Assembly (NCBI GenBank): GCA_020205615.1
Contig: CM035164.1
Coordinates: 123,624,307 to 123,688,306, forward strand
Reading direction: 5' to 3'
Source: Panax quinquefolius
Taxonomy: Eukaryota; Streptophyta; Magnoliopsida; Apiales; Araliaceae
DNA length: 64,000 bases
A program made the translations under genes and the position numbers. Of this stretch, positions 24,570-38,635 are shown piece after piece (within the stretch, counting starts at the first letter, position 1; the number at the start of each line of letters is the position of its first letter). The notes below the pieces were generated by a model. That model had not been told where the DNA came from. It saw nothing but the letters and a program-made list of their open reading frames with translations, and made no database searches.

Positions 24570-25771
24570 TGTAAGACCCCAACTTTTTAATGAATAAAAT
24601 TAAATTTCCTCTATTTATTATTGTGAATAATAAGGTGTTAATTTGATATAATTCTTTGGTTATGAGTGAAATGTGCAAACTTTTCAAAATACGCAAGTGG
24701 TTATAAAATATTCATTTTTGTCGGGGAATATTCGTTTGGTGGTGGAATATTCTTTCTGTCGGGGATTATTCGTACGACGGCGCACCCATTTGTGGGCCCC
24801 CTAAAAGAATAACTATCGGATGAAGAAAACGATAAAATTGAGTTTTTATAAATAACGACGTAATCGTTACCGTTAACACTGTTGGAATACCCGGTTGGTA
24901 AAGTAAGTAATACGCGTTGTTGCAAAGAAGACACTCAGATTACTGCAGATTTTTTTCAATTATTGATTCTTACATGAGAAGGCACTACTCAATAATTGTT
25001 ACAGTAATTACTGTTCAATATTTTATTTTATTGATTCAATAATTGCTGCGTTGATATTTTATATTATTGTTATTTCAATAATTGTCACACGCACAAATAT
25101 CTCTATTATCGGATCAATAATTCATATTATTTGAATAATATTATTAGATAGCATTATTGGCAATGTCTAGAAAGTTTCATCGAGGAGAGGTTTGGTCACC
25201 TAATTGCGCGCTAGTAAGGAGAAATTCTTATCGGAAAGCCCTCTCTTTCCTGGGAACTGCCTGGTTGTCATTATTGTGATTCTATAATATTATTTATGAA
25301 TAATTAATTATTGATTTATATAATAATAAAATATTTATTTGATGTGGATATAAATGATGGATTTATTATGTGGTTATAAATGAAGGAATTAATGTTGAGG
25401 TATTTTATCAGTATTTTATCGGATTGGAGGTATTAAAAGATCAAATCAGTGTTCTTACAGCTTTATTGTGTGAGTTATAATTTTTAATCTGATCGTTGGA
25501 TCGTTGTGATTTTTGGATATGTTATACACACATAAGTTGAGTATATGTTCACAAATTTTGAACCGTTAAAAATGAACGAATGATTTGTTATGAATTTTAA
25601 GAGGTGGTGATTCTAAATTAGGTTTATAAATGATTTTCTTTGGAAAATTCTAGAAATGGGTGGGCCCCACTTTTGGTTGTTGGGCAAGATGGCTGATTTT
25701 TGGTGGGTGGAATAGTAGCGAGTAAAACAAATGGTAGCAGTCAAGTGCGTTTTGCGTCTTAACATTTTTTC

Positions 25772-25782
25772 TATAAATAGAG
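25772..25782 (+). promoter_or_regulatory. LTR TATA box
   Basis: TATAAATAGAG lies at the U3/R position of the long solo LTR, with a TTTTCTCTCTAG leader about 60 bases on. It is an intact promoter core in a solo LTR. Confidence 0.5.
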
Positions 25783-26929
25783 GGCTAAATTAGAATTGAA
25801 AATCACACCGTAATTCATAAGTTTTCTATTTTTCTCTCTAGATTATCGAGTGTATTTTGTGAGTATTTAGATACTTGGTGAGTTGCTATTCATCGTCTGC
25901 AAGTTTCCTTCAAATAATATATCCAGATATCTAGTCGTAAGTCTTCGATCTTTTGAGGTAAGGGATTTTAAGGGTTGTTATGTTTTTCAGTTTTGTAATT
26001 TTTCTGACCTTCAAAAAATTCTGGAAAAATTTAAAATGATAATTTAATGAGTTTTCTTGATTGTGTCCAAAAATGGCTATTTTTGGATGTATATATTAAG
26101 AGTTGTGAATTTTATGAGAAAATACTATTTTAAAAGTAACCGCTTATAACTCCTTGTGGTTAACTCCAAAATTGGTAAAATTTTTATTGGAAGTACATGT
26201 ATATGATAGAAGTATACTCTGTAAATTTCAAAATTTTTGGATAAAAGTACAATTTTTGATAAATATCTAAATATTAAAATTTGCTTTTGGCCATATGAAA
26301 AATAGTAAATGATTTTAAAAATTCTGAGAAAAATATATGTTCAATATGGGACTATATTCTACTAAATCTCAGAAAAGAAAATTTGTTTGTACTGATTCGG
26401 TATTTTACATGAAAATGAACTAGTTATGAGTAAATGAATTAAATATGTTATGTGAAGTAAGAAAATTGGAAAATAGGATTTTATGGCTTGAGAATTCTAT
26501 ATGAGGTATATGCAGATTTTTTATGAGGGTTTTGGTTATTGGTGATGAAATCTTATGAGTTTGGAATTTTAGGATGATTAAATGCATTATTTAGTGTAAA
26601 GTGTAAACAATTAAAATAAATTATTTATAAGTTTAAGAAACGTTATTTCAATATCATTATACCAAAATATTGGTATGAATTTTATTGTGGAATTTCTACC
26701 TTTTGTGTCGGGTTTACTATTCATGAGTTACTATTCACGAGTTACTATTCATGACAAAATTGGTTTCTTTTTCTAACCAAATTATAGTTGATTTATGAAT
26801 ATTACTCTTGAGATTAAATCTAGATGTTTTAATTATATTGATTTTACTATTATATATAACATTTTTATAACCTTAATGATGATATTTCTCTTTGACTTGA
26901 GTGTAAAGATGGGTAGATTTTTGGTATGA

Positions 26930-27310
26930 TCATCACTATGGGTTCTCTTTGGCCAGTAGTGCAAAGTTGAATTGTTGACTGGTATGATCATGACCATTGA
27001 ATTTATAATTGAATATCTTTAGCTTAAGTGCAAAGGTGAATTGATCAACATGATTATAATTATTGTTTATATAAATTTCGAAATGATTATATATTTCTTT
27101 GAGAAAATAATATATTTGGCCCAGTAGTGCAAATATGAGCTGTTGATGAATATATTTGGCCCTGTAGTGCAAATATGAGCTGTTGAGGAATATCTTTGGC
27201 TGTAGTGCAAAGATGAATTGTTGATGAATATCTTTGATTCGTAGGCAAAGATGATACGTTGAATATCTTTGGCGAAGAGTGCAAAGATGAACCGTTGACG
27301 AAATATATTT
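26930..27310 (+). repeat. LTR minisatellite of hairpin units
   Basis: At least six units are built on ATCTTTGGC or ATATTTGGC, a variable spacer, AGTGCAAA and GATGA or TATGAG. It corresponds to the array at 2297-2515 but has more and more diverged units. The minus-strand open frames across it are repeat artefacts. Confidence 0.65.
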
Positions 27311-27990
27311 GGTAGTAGTCAAGAAGATGAAGTTATTAGTATGATTATGAGCAGAAATGTGATTTGGTGTAACCATGATCTTTGATGTTTAGGGTAAAGA
27401 TAGGTGATGAAAATTATCTTTGTCTCCGGATGAGAAAAGGAATTTAGAACTACAATTATGATTATGAGTTATTCATATGATTGTGGACCGTAATTGTTGA
27501 TTGATGTTACGAGGATAAAACATTGTTGGTGGATTTTTTAACATGGAGAAGATAATAGACTTTATAGTCTATTTGACTCTTCTAATGGATCGCTTCATTC
27601 CACGCAACTATGGTTGAAATTTTTTATCATCTACCATATGTTCTAAATCTCGATTTATTATTGATGAAGGCTATTGATAATTTAATTATCTTTAGTCATA
27701 ATATTGTTTACTGAGCTAGTTGTGCTCACCCTTTTGCTTCACAATTCTTTTCGAATGTAATAAGAGTGTGGGTGGAATTCGGCGGGAAGTGAGGGAATAG
27801 AGCGGTGGTCATCATTCAAGAGTTATATTTGGTGAATCAAATAGGGTGAAAGCGAACCCAACGTTGGAAGGGTGTTTTGCCACTATCATACAAGATGTCT
27901 AAAGACATACAACCTCGTGTCATCATAAGGCGTGGTTGTGCACATCCACTTCATCGAGTATATCTACGCCAAGACTACCTATATGATCTT

Positions 27991-30882
27991 TGTGACGCCC
28001 CCAAAATAGGTATACACAACACCCATTTCGAGTCGCCAAATACATGGTACAAGAAGCAAACTACAACTTCAATAATACAAATGTCGTGTGAAATACGACA
28101 ATATATCTTAATGAGTTTAAATATAATATTGTCTTCTAGACAATATCCACACGCAAATAAATCCCCATCATAATTATTGATACATTATTCTACAAAATGG
28201 TGAGGACTACTAAACAACTCTCTCTAGAACCTTCATTCCATACCCCACTAGCTAGTACTCATTACATTCTCGCCTCCCGAGAAGAAAAATGGAACAACGA
28301 GAAAAGGGTGAGCTCAACTAGCCCGGTAAAGAATACTATGACTAAGATAATATACAACAAATTATCGTTAGTCTCCAACAGGAAAAAAATCGATAGAATA
28401 CAATAGACAACAAGTTTCGGATCAATATTCAATAGCGGAAATAATAATTCATAGAAGAGTTACGTAGAGAATGAAATCTACTATAATCTATGAATTTAAC
28501 GGTCCATCATCAATATTTTATCCTCTGTAACATCAATCAATATTCATCTCAAATCAAATATTCATCTTTGCACTATGAGCCAAAGATATTCATCAATCCA
28601 TCATGTTCATCTCAACACTGTTCATCTTTGCACTAAAGGCCAAAGATATTCATCATCGGTCATGTTCATTTAAACACTGCTCATCTTTGCACTACTGTGC
28701 CAAAGATATTCTTCAGAAATCATTCATCTTTGTGACTATGGCCAAAGATATTCAATAATATCATCATTTAAGACCGAGGATGATGAAAATATTTTTAAAG
28801 AACGAATCCAAAGTGAAGCAGAATGACAAGGATTAAGGATTAAGGATTCAGATTTTGTTTTATCCATGTCCAACAATACCTCAAAAATAATCATAGTGGT
28901 GTAAAATTCAAGAATAATCAAAACATGGATACAATCAAAGCTAGTATCCGAATAGATATTTTGACTAAAAGAAGAAATTTTATTTTTAAATTGAATAGTG
29001 TCAGATATCGTGAATAGTGCAGTATACGTGAATAAGAATCTCGACACCAAAAGATAGAAATTCCACAAAAACATCTTCACGCTTCAGCTTAATAGTACTC
29101 GTGAATAAGAATCGTGAATAAGTAACTCGTGAATAGTAACTCGTGAATAAGAACTCATGAATAAGTAACCCGACATGAAAAAGTTCCAAATTTGATAAAA
29201 CTTCAGATCAACATTTCAAAGATAATGATATCAAGAAATAATATCATTACGAAAAAAAATAATATCCCTTACTATCCCTTACCTCAAAGAATTAGTACTT
29301 CGGAAGGAAAGGTTGGAAGTGATTCCAAATGAAACTTGTACTGAACAGCAACTCACCAAGTATCTAAATACTCACAAAATACACTCGATAATCTAGAAAG
29401 AAAAAGAGAGAAAACTTATGAATTTCGGTGTGATTTTCAATTCTAACTTAGCCTCTATTTATTGGAAAATGTTAAGCACGCAAAGCAGCAGACTTGACAC
29501 CGCTACCGATGGCTTTACCATTACTATTACACCCACCAAAAATCAGCCATCTTCCCCAACAACCAAAAGTGGGGCCCACCCATTTCTAGAATTTTCCACC
29601 AAAATCATTTATAAACCTAATTTTTGAATCATTCACCTCTTAAAATTCATAATAAATTATACGCTCATTTTTAATGGTTCAAAATTTGTGGACATATACT
29701 CAACTTATATATGTATAACATATCCAAAAATTACAACGATCCAACGGTCGGATCAAAATTTATAACTCACTTTAATATAGTTTGAAGAACTTTAATTTTT
29801 TCGGACTATTAGTCCTTGGACCGATTTCATTCAAAATTTCACCACGAAATATCTACAAAGAATTTTGGGTGATTCAAATTTCTACTGATTAGCTTACTTC
29901 TAGGGCTTTCTTTTGATATATGGCTCATCTCTTAACTCATTATACACAAAAGAGTTATGGATTTTACAAAATCAAGTAATAAACTAATTTTTACGAAAAT
30001 CCCATATTTTGTTCTCCATTTCGACAAATACCGATAAAACACCTCATCATTAATTCCTTCACTTATAAATACATAAATAAATCCATCATTTATATCCACA
30101 TCAAATAAATATTTTCTTATCATATAAATCAATAATTAATTATTTCCAAATAATATTACGTAATCACAATTATGACAACCAGCAGCTCCTCGTGAAAGGA
30201 GGCTTTCCAATAAGGATCTCTCCTATCGGGCGCGCAATTAGGTGACCAAACCTCTCCTCGATGTAACTTTCTAGACATTGCCAATAATGTTATCTAATAA
30301 TATTATTCAAATAATATGAATTATTGATCCGATAATAGAGATATCAAAGTGACAATTATTGAACAACAATAATATAAAATATCAACGCATCAATTATTGA
30401 ATTAATAAAATAAAATATTGAATAAAGAATTCATCGTGAAAATTATTGAGTAGTAAAGGCCTTCACGTAAGGATCAATAATTCAACAATACATGTAATAC
30501 CGTAGCTGTCTTGTGCAACGACCCGCGCGCCAGACATCAGATTTTAACCACCGGGTATTCCAATGTCTTAACAGTAACAATTACGCCGCTATTTTTAAAC
30601 AACTTATATTTGTCGTTTCCTCATCCAATCGCTTTCGTTATGGGGCCCACATGGTGGTCGTCGTCGTCATGCATAATAATATTCGACGAAGCATTTAATA
30701 ATATTCCACCACCAAACGAATATTCCCTAAGCACAAAATGAATATTTTATAACCACTTGCTTATTTTAAAATATTTGCGTATTTAACCCCTTAACTATCC
30801 ACATTAATCAAATCAACCCTTACTATTTCAAAATAATAAATAAAGGAAATTCCTTTTATTTAAAAAATTTTGGGGTCTTACA
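27991..30882 (-). repeat. 3' LTR of element 4
   Basis: 2.89 kb, TGTGACGCCCCC to GGGGTCTTACA. It contains four hairpin minisatellite units (28558-28752), GTGAATAGTAAC-type repeats (29000-29165), a TATA-like complement near 29452 (CTCTATTTATTG) and the conserved block complement at 30235-30288. Confidence 0.85.
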
Positions 30883-30883
30883 A

Positions 30884-32740
30884 CCTCCCTCCTTATGAAA
30901 TTTCGTCCCTCGAAATTCGATTTAACGCACTGGTGTTTGAAAAGGTGAGGATACCTCGCTTTCATTTCCGTTTCCAATTCCTGTGTCATTTCCTCTATAA
31001 AGCATGATTCCTCCACAAAACTTTAACTTGTGGTATGACCTTTCTTGGCGTAGGACATGCTCCTTCCTATCCAAAATCTTGACAGTACCTCCTCACACGT
31101 TAAGTCTTTGGCTATCTCGCATGCGGTTCTAACTCTATAACGTGGTTCGGGTCTTTCACATATTTATTTAAGTACATGATATGTGAAACACATTATGAAC
31201 ATTTAGACATACTTGGAGGTAACGCAAGTCATAGGCTACATTTCTACCTACTCCATCAAGAATTTGAAATGGACCAATAAATCGTGGATTGAGCTTTCTC
31301 TCTTCCCAAATCTTGTAACTCCCTTCCATGGAACAACTCGCAATAATAATACATGATCCCTACACTAAATTCCACGCCCTTTCGATGAAGATCCGCATAA
31401 CTCTCTTTTGTCGATCTTGTGCCGTTTGTATACGTTGTCGAATCATTTGGATCTTTTCGGTAGTCATACGTACTAACTCGGGTCCCAACAATGTTGCTTC
31501 ACCCACCTCATCCCAACATATTGGAGAACGACATTTTCATCCATATAATGCTTGAATGGAGCCACACCTATACTTGGCCGATAAACTGTTGTTGTAGGAG
31601 AATTCCACCAATGGTAAATACTTATCCCAACTACCCTTGAAGTTCAGGACATGAGTCTTAATATATCTTCAAGAGTTTGAATAGTCCTCTCGATTGTCTG
31701 GTAGTCCGTTTGGGGATGGTCGCCGAACTAAATCGCAAATCTGCGTGCCCATAGCTTTTTGCAAGCTAACCCAAAATCTTGAAGTGAATCTTGGGTCACG
31801 ATCCAAACAATGGATACAGCATGCCATGCAACCTCACAATCTCATTCACGCATACGTACAAAGAAGACGTTCAAGTGAATAAGTCTCCGATCGGCAAAGA
31901 AATGAGCAGACTTGGTTAATCTATCAACAATAACCCAAATAGCATTGATGCCTTGAGAAACCGTAGGAAGACCCGTAACGTAAATCCATGGTAATATGTT
32001 CCCACTTCCATTTCGGAATCTCAAGTGGTTGCAACGGACCCTTAGGTACTAGATGCTCCGCCTTTACACGTTGGTAAAGTTAAACACATCGAGATAAACT
32101 TTGTAATCTCTCTTCATATTGTTCCACCAAATGTATGTCAAGATCACGATACATTTTAGTACTTCCAGGATGGATTGCAAATGGTGTATTGTGTACCTCC
32201 ATCATAATCTTGTACTTCAAATTAGAGTCGTTAGAACACAAAGTTCAGAGTGGACTCAAGTATTCCTTCTTCATCAATTCTCGCCCGAAATAGCTCCTTC
32301 TTGTACTTTCTTCTTCATACGCATCAGCTCCGGGCCGGTGGCTCGAAAGAAACTTTAACTTAATCGATTAAAGTCGATTATACTCGTATATCATCACATG
32401 GGTACCTAGAGTTTTCATCTCCATCTCTATTATTTGTAAATTATACTGAAATTAGTCTTTGACAATATCGTACTTCGTACTTATATACGATTTTCTACTC
32501 AACACGTCCGCTACCACGTTCGCTTTTCCAGGATGGCATGGGTCGAACATGTGCCGAAATGAGTCTCTCTCGAGTTCTTCAAGCTCTTCCCACATTCCTC
32601 GCTCCATTCGAATTTTGTATCTCTACGAGTCATTTGCGATAATGGAATAGCGATTCGAGAATATCCTTCAACGAATCTCGATAATAACCAACTAAGCCTC
32701 CGAAAGCTACGTATTTCGACATCGACTTAGGTTGCTCTCA
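30884..32740 (-). pseudogene. Element 4: chromodomain, integrase and RNase H/RT remnants
   Basis: It begins at the polypurine tract complement ACCTCCCTCCTTATG. Read on the minus strand from the left it gives the pol C-terminus and chromodomain (30900-31120, EEMTQELETEMKARYPHLF), the integrase C-terminus (31230-31330), the integrase core (about 31600-32120, INAIWVIVDRLTKSAHF) and then RNase H/RT pieces (32300-32740). Many frameshifts and small indels occur. The upstream part of RT, the protease and most of gag are missing. Confidence 0.8.
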
Positions 32741-33407
32741 ACTGTGACTCATATCCCAATCTTGGATAAGACGTCACAATGACACCTATCGATTTACTAT
32801 CGCATCGAATATGACGTCCCTATAGTAGAGTCCGGCCAGTAAATTCCACAAAGGAAGTCACCAGATAAAGGCTCGATACCAAATATAACAACCCCAAAAT
32901 AGGTCCATTCCATCCAACCCATGTTTCCGCGCATGATCGGATCTCGCTTTCCTTAAATTTGGTGGTCCCAACTCTTTGAAGCGCTGCATTTGTGACCACC
33001 CGTGAATTGCTATCATTTCCTCCGTATTTTGAACACGAGTCTCCTCATCTAATTTTGCATGAATCGCAAAAACTTCTAAACATCCCTCGCTCATCATCTC
33101 GCTTTCAATGGTGTTGTTCATAGGAGGAACATTACCAAATTGTTGACGCTCTCCTCGTTGGTAAAGACAGCATCTCCACGGCCTCATTTACTCCATCGTT
33201 AATATTCTCATTCGACATTCTCAAACACCGCCATAAAACAAGGGTTAATTAAGGAAATCAATATATCACATAATATCCCTATATATCTTGACCAACTAAC
33301 AAATAAGCTTAGGTAGGACACACTAAATGAAGGATTTACTCGTCTCTACCCTCCTAGTTCTATTCCTCGATCTCCTTGGAGATCATATCCCTAAGCTCGA
33401 TATCAAT
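32741..33407 (-). pseudogene. Element 4: rearranged leader and gag N-terminal remnant
   Basis: A gag start lies near 33218 (minus), with a gag N-terminal piece in the open frame 32858-33187 (FKELGPPNLRKAR). To its left, GGCTCGATACC (primer-site complement) and ATAACAACCCCAAAATAGG (an LTR end of another subfamily) sit inside what should be coding sequence. The primer-binding complement for the 5' LTR is near 33394-33407 (GCTCGATATCAATT). Confidence 0.65.
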
Positions 33408-36282
33408 TGTGGACGCCCCCCAAAATAGGTATACACAACACCCATTCCGAGTCGCCAAATACATGGTACAAGAAGCAAACTACAACTTCAATAATACAAA
33501 TGTCGTGTGAAATACGACACAATATATAATGAGTTTAAATATAATATTGTCTTACAGACAATATCCACACGCAAATAAATCCCCATCATAATTATTGATA
33601 CATTATTCTACAAAAATGGTGAGGACTACTAAACAACTCTCTCTAGAACCTTCATTCCATACCCCGACTAGTACTCGTTACATTCTCGCCTCCACGAGAA
33701 GAAAAATGGAACAACAAGGAAAAGGGTGAGCTCAACTAGCCCAAAGAAGAATACTATGACTAAGATAATATACAACAAATTATCGTTAGTCTCCAACAGG
33801 AAAAATCGATAGAATACAATAGACAACAAGTTTGAGATCAATATTCGCAGTTGAAATAATAATTCATGAAGAGTTACGTAGAGAATGAAATCTACTATAA
33901 TCTATGAATTTAAATCCATCATCAATATTTTATCCTCGTAACATCAATCAATATTCATCTCAAATCAAATATTCATCTTTGCACTACATGCATCAAAGAT
34001 ATTCATCAATCGGTCATGTTCATCTCAACACTGCTCATCTTTTGCACTAAAGGCCAAAGATATTCATCATCGGTGATCATGTTCATTTAAACACTGCTCA
34101 TCTTTGCACTATGTGCCAAAGATATTCTTCAGAAATCATTCATCTTTGCACTACAGCCAAAGATATTCAATAATATCATCATTTAAGACCGAGGATGATG
34201 AAAATATTTTAAAGAACTAATCCAATTGAAGCGAGAATGACAAGGATTAAGGATTAAGGATTCAGTACTTTGTTTTATCCATGTCCAACAATACCTCAAA
34301 AAAATAATCATAGTGGTGTAAAATTCAAGAATAATCAAAACATGGATACAATCAAAGCTAGTATCCGTAATAGATATTTTGATTTAAAAGAAGAAATTTT
34401 ATTTTTCGGTGAATAGTGTCAGATACGTGAATAAAGGTCAGTATCACGTGAATAGTAATCTCGACACCAAAAGATAGAAATTCCACAAAAACATCTTCAC
34501 GCTTAATAGTACTCGTGAATAAGAACTTCGTGAATAGTAACTCGTGAATAGTAACTCGTGAATAGTAACTCATGAATAGTAACCCCGGAGCATGAAAAAG
34601 TTCCAAATTTGATAAAACTTGAGATCAACATTTCGAATAATGATATTGAAGAAATAATATCATTACGAAAAAATAATATCCCTTACTATCCCTTACCTCA
34701 AAGAATCAAGACGGAAGGAAAGGTCAAGTGATTCCAAATGAAACTTGTAATTGAATAAAGAACTCACCAAGTATCTAAATACTCACAAAATACACTCGAT
34801 AATCTAGAGAGAAAAGAGAGAAAATTATGAATTTCGATGTGATTTTCAATTCTAACTTAGCCTCTATTTATAGGAAAATGTTAAGACAATCAAGCAGACT
34901 TGACTCGCTACACGATGACTTTTACATGCTACTATTACACCCACCAAAAATCAGCCATCTTCCCCAACAACCAAAAGTGGGGCCCACCCATTTCTAGAAT
35001 TTTCCACCAAAATCATTTATAAACCTAATTTTGAATCATTCACCTCTTAAAATTCATAATAAATTATACGCTCATTTTTAACGGTTCAAAATTTGTGGAC
35101 ATATACTCAACTTATATATGTATAACATATCCAAAAATTACAACGATCCAACGGTCGGATCAAAATTTATAACTCACTGCAATAATATAGTGAAGAACAC
35201 TAATTTTTTTCGAACTATTAGTCCTTTGGACCAGTTTCATTCAAAATTTCACCAATGAAATATCTACAAAGAATTTTTGGGTGATTCAAATTTCTACAGT
35301 TAGCTTACTTCTAGGGCTTTCTTTTGATATATGGCTCATCTCTTAACTCATTATACATTAAAGAGTTATGGATTTTACAAAATCAAGTAATAAACTAATT
35401 TTTACGAAAATCCCATATTTTGTTCTCCATTTCGACAAAAATCTTGATAAAACACCTCATCATTAATTTCTTCACTTATAAATACATAAATAAATCCATC
35501 ATTTATATCCACATCAAATAAATATTTTCTTATCATATAAATCAATAATTAATTATTTCCAAATAATATTACGAATCACAATTATGACAACTGTGTAGTT
35601 CCTGAGAAAAGGGGCTTTCCAATAAGGATCTCCTCATCGGCACACAATTAGGTGACCAAACCTCTCCTCGATGTAACTTTCTAGACATTGCCAATAATGT
35701 TATCTAATAATATTATTCAAATAATATGAATTATTGATCCGATAATGGAGATATGTGCGGTGACAATTATTGAACAACAATAATATAAAATATCAACGCA
35801 TCAATTATTGAATTAATAAAATAAAATATCAATAAAGAGCTCATCTGTGAAAATTATTGAGTAGTGCCTTCACGTAAGGATCAATAATTCAACAATGCAT
35901 GTAATACCAGGTGCTCTTCGTGCAACCACGCCAGACATCGTATTTTAACCACCGGGTATTCCAACAGTCTTAAATAAGAATAATTACGCCGTTATTTTTA
36001 AACAACTTATATTTATTGTTTTCTCATCCAATCGCTTTTTCGTTATGGGGCCCACATTACGGTCGCTACTTGTCGCATTTAATATTCCCCGACAAGCACG
36101 AATATTCCACGACCAAATGAATATTCCCCGACAAAATGAATATTTTATAACCACTTGCTTATTTTAAAATATTTCATGTATTTAACCCTTAACTATCCAC
36201 ATTAATCAAATCAACCCTTACTATTTCAAAATAATAAATAAAGGAAATTCCTTTTTATTTAAAAAAATTTCGGGGTCTTACA
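33408..36282 (-). repeat. 5' LTR of element 4
   Basis: 2.88 kb, starting TGTGGACGCCCC (one extra G) and ending GGGGTCTTACA. It has four hairpin units (33975-34165), GTGAATAGTAAC repeats (34410-34580), TATA complement CTCTATTTATA at 34862-34872 and the conserved block complement at 35645-35700. Confidence 0.85.
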
Positions 36283-36287
36283 ATCTT

Positions 36288-36762
36288 GTTGTTTGTTTGA
36301 AGTATAATTCTCAATTAGAGACAGTGGAGATAATGATATGTCAAGAGAAGACTCACCATTGGAAAGAATATGATAGTAATCTTCTCGTTTTTCTTTATGG
36401 TCTATTGGGTCAACCAAGGATAATTATGTGGCCATATGATATCTATCATAACCTGGAAGCACGACCTCCCATGTACGAAGATTTTCTTGAGCACTTCCCA
36501 AATATTCTAATTTCTAAAACAGTTTTTGACTATACCTTTATGTAGGTATCACTGTGAGGTGTTGTCCACTGATGGGACATTTGTCACATTACGGTTGGGA
36601 CACGAGTCACAGTTGGTATATATTTGTATCCAAACTCACAACATATGTGTTGTTGTATTTTGTACGACAATTGTTGTAATAAAGTTGTAGTTGTTTTCTG
36701 TACCATATATTTGACGACTCAGAATAGGTTGGGTGAAATGGACCTATTTTGGGGTTGTTACA
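36288..36762 (+). repeat. Solo LTR, long variant, right part
   Basis: This continues the LTR that began at 24570 and ends GGGGTTGTTACA, followed by CCCAC (36763-36767), which matches the left flank. The open frame at 36297-36545 has a similar sequence in the minus LTR near 42214-42408, as homologous LTR sequence rather than a gene. Confidence 0.8.
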
Positions 36763-36767
36763 CCCAC

Positions 36768-37025
36768 CCCTACCCCTTATCCTTATATCCATCTCTCTCT
36801 ATATATAGTATATATTAATTTCATTTTTTAAAAATTTTATTTAAAAGTCAAAACATCTTAAAATGGTTAATATGGTTTTTAACCATAACCATATGGTTCC
36901 AACCCACATAACCCATATTAAAAATGGTTAATATGGTTTTAGTTCTTAAATGAAACCATAACCATATTTTGAAAACCAAAACCAACCCATAACAATATTT
37001 TGTCAGGCCTACTACCTCTATCTTG
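36768..37025. repeat. End of C-rich unit, then a hAT-like end with GGTTATGG repeats
   Basis: CCTACCCCTTATCC completes the minisatellite, then (CT)n/(TA)n. From about 36840 to 37015 the sequence is made of AAACCATAACCATAT and its complement, ending GTCAGGCCTAC. That pattern resembles the ends of plant hAT non-autonomous elements. A second terminus was not identified. Confidence 0.4.
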
Positions 37026-38632
37026 TAAAAAGATATTTCTTTTAATATATATTTTCTCTTTTTGAATAACAACATTTGTCATTTTTACTGTAAATCATTA
37101 ATTCATTATGTTTAAGTGTGACTTATGTTTAGTTTAATATATGAGAAAAATAATTAATATAATTTTTAATACTTTTTTATATCAATAATAAGATTCATTT
37201 TGTAATAATAAATTTATTTTACGTAAATTTTAATATTTGGAATTTGTAATTTTATGGGTATTAAATTTTTACTTTTCAATTATAAAAAATATTTGAATAT
37301 ATATCACGTAAATTTTAATTTTGAGAAATTTAATTAACAAAAAATTTATAACTTTATTTTGTTGATAAAATGAATATTTATTATTTTTTGACATTTATGT
37401 TATTTATTGCACAAGTTCATAATTTAATTAATTAGATCAAGTGAAGTAAAATTTAATATATAAGTTTATATTTAGTGGAGAAATTAAACATTATAACTTG
37501 AAGGGTGTATTAGACATTATATTAAAAATAATTTTGGATATTAATTGGTTAACAACATTAGGGGTAGTGAATGTTACAAATTGTATACTAGAAGAGTACT
37601 GACTGTTACTTAAAAAATAAGAGAGATGGTGAATATTATATATTATAATTATTTACAGGGAGTGTCAATATATTTTATTCTTTTTTTAACCAGCATGATA
37701 AACTATTTGTTTAGCCCTTCCTAATTCATCTAAGATAGACGGAGAGATATAACGACTATATATTATTTCTATTCCCACAAATTAATAGTTATATATAACA
37801 AGGCATGAAGAGATCTTATCACAATAATTTTATAATATTATCGTGTCATTTTGATTAGTCACAAGTCGATATTGTCTCGATCAGTTAAAATTTTCATTTT
37901 TTTAATACAATATATAAACTTTTATGTTTGTTTGCAAGAATTACATTTGATATTAAACTATTAATCTCAAGTGTCTGACCCATCCAACTATATGGTACGA
38001 CTATATATGATAATATGAATGTAATCATTGTTCATTATTTTTTGATGTATAAACAAGTTTAAATTATAGTTTAAAATATGTCATTATTAGTAAAGGTGTA
38101 CTAGTCAAATTGTATTTTTTTTAATCCAATCTTTTAATTAATCTTGAAAAAACAAACATAACATGAGATTATTTTAAGTTATGCCATGAATAATCCCATA
38201 AAAAACAAACATATAGGTATGACTATTTAATCTTAGGATTAATAGTCTTGAAATTATAATCTCATGAATTATAATCCGGGATTATAATTCTCAAAATAAA
38301 AATAAAAATTCTTCGTACTCAACTATGGACCTTCCACGCAATTCAATGTTCTATTTACTCAATCTCGTTTCATAGTTATATATTTTTAAAATTTATAAAT
38401 TTTAAAAATGTATTTTTTTCTTTTATGTTTATTTTTAAATGTAATGAGTATGCTGAAAATATTATATTTTAAATGTAATGAGTATGCTGAAAATAGTAAA
38501 TTTGTGTTAAGTTGAAAATATTATATTATTTTATACTATTACTAGCTAAAAAAAAAAGACTATTTTTGTCGAACAAAATTTATGTACAAATGAAAAAACA
38601 TTGTAGCTTTTGTTATAAATAAATAAATATAA
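37026..38632. other. AT-rich intergenic sequence, no gene seen
   Basis: No coding region or RNA gene is visible. One feature is a 34 bp direct tandem duplication containing TAATGAGTATGCTGAAAAT (38433-38460 and 38467-38494). Confidence 0.5.
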
Positions 38633-38635
38633 ATA

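Larger units (their letters stand above)
24570..27990 (+). repeat. Solo LTR, long variant, left part (target duplication CCCAC)
   Basis: This starts TGTAAGACCCC after CCCAC (24565-24569). It carries the conserved block at 25154-25207, TATA box at 25772, a long central AT-rich segment (26000-26660) and a hairpin minisatellite (26930-27310). Element 4 inserted at 27990; the LTR resumes at 36288 and ends at 36762. Without the insertion it is about 3.9 kb. No coding sequence is present. Confidence 0.8.
27991..36282 (-). mobile_element. Element 4: Tekay-type LTR retrotransposon, both LTRs, target duplication ATCTT
   Basis: This is the best-bounded full element: ATCTT on both sides (27986-27990, 36283-36287), 3' LTR 27991-30882, internal region 30883-33407 and 5' LTR 33408-36282. 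The LTRs are very similar along their length, which suggests a fairly recent insertion. The internal region is only about 2.5 kb, half of what gag-pol needs, and is rearranged, so it could not move on its own. It lies inside the long solo LTR. Confidence 0.9.

Noticed and set aside
36297..36545. 82-codon open frame with a relative near 42214-42408
   Set aside because: Both lie at equivalent places in homologous LTRs; the likeness follows from repeat homology and the second copy is not open over the same span.
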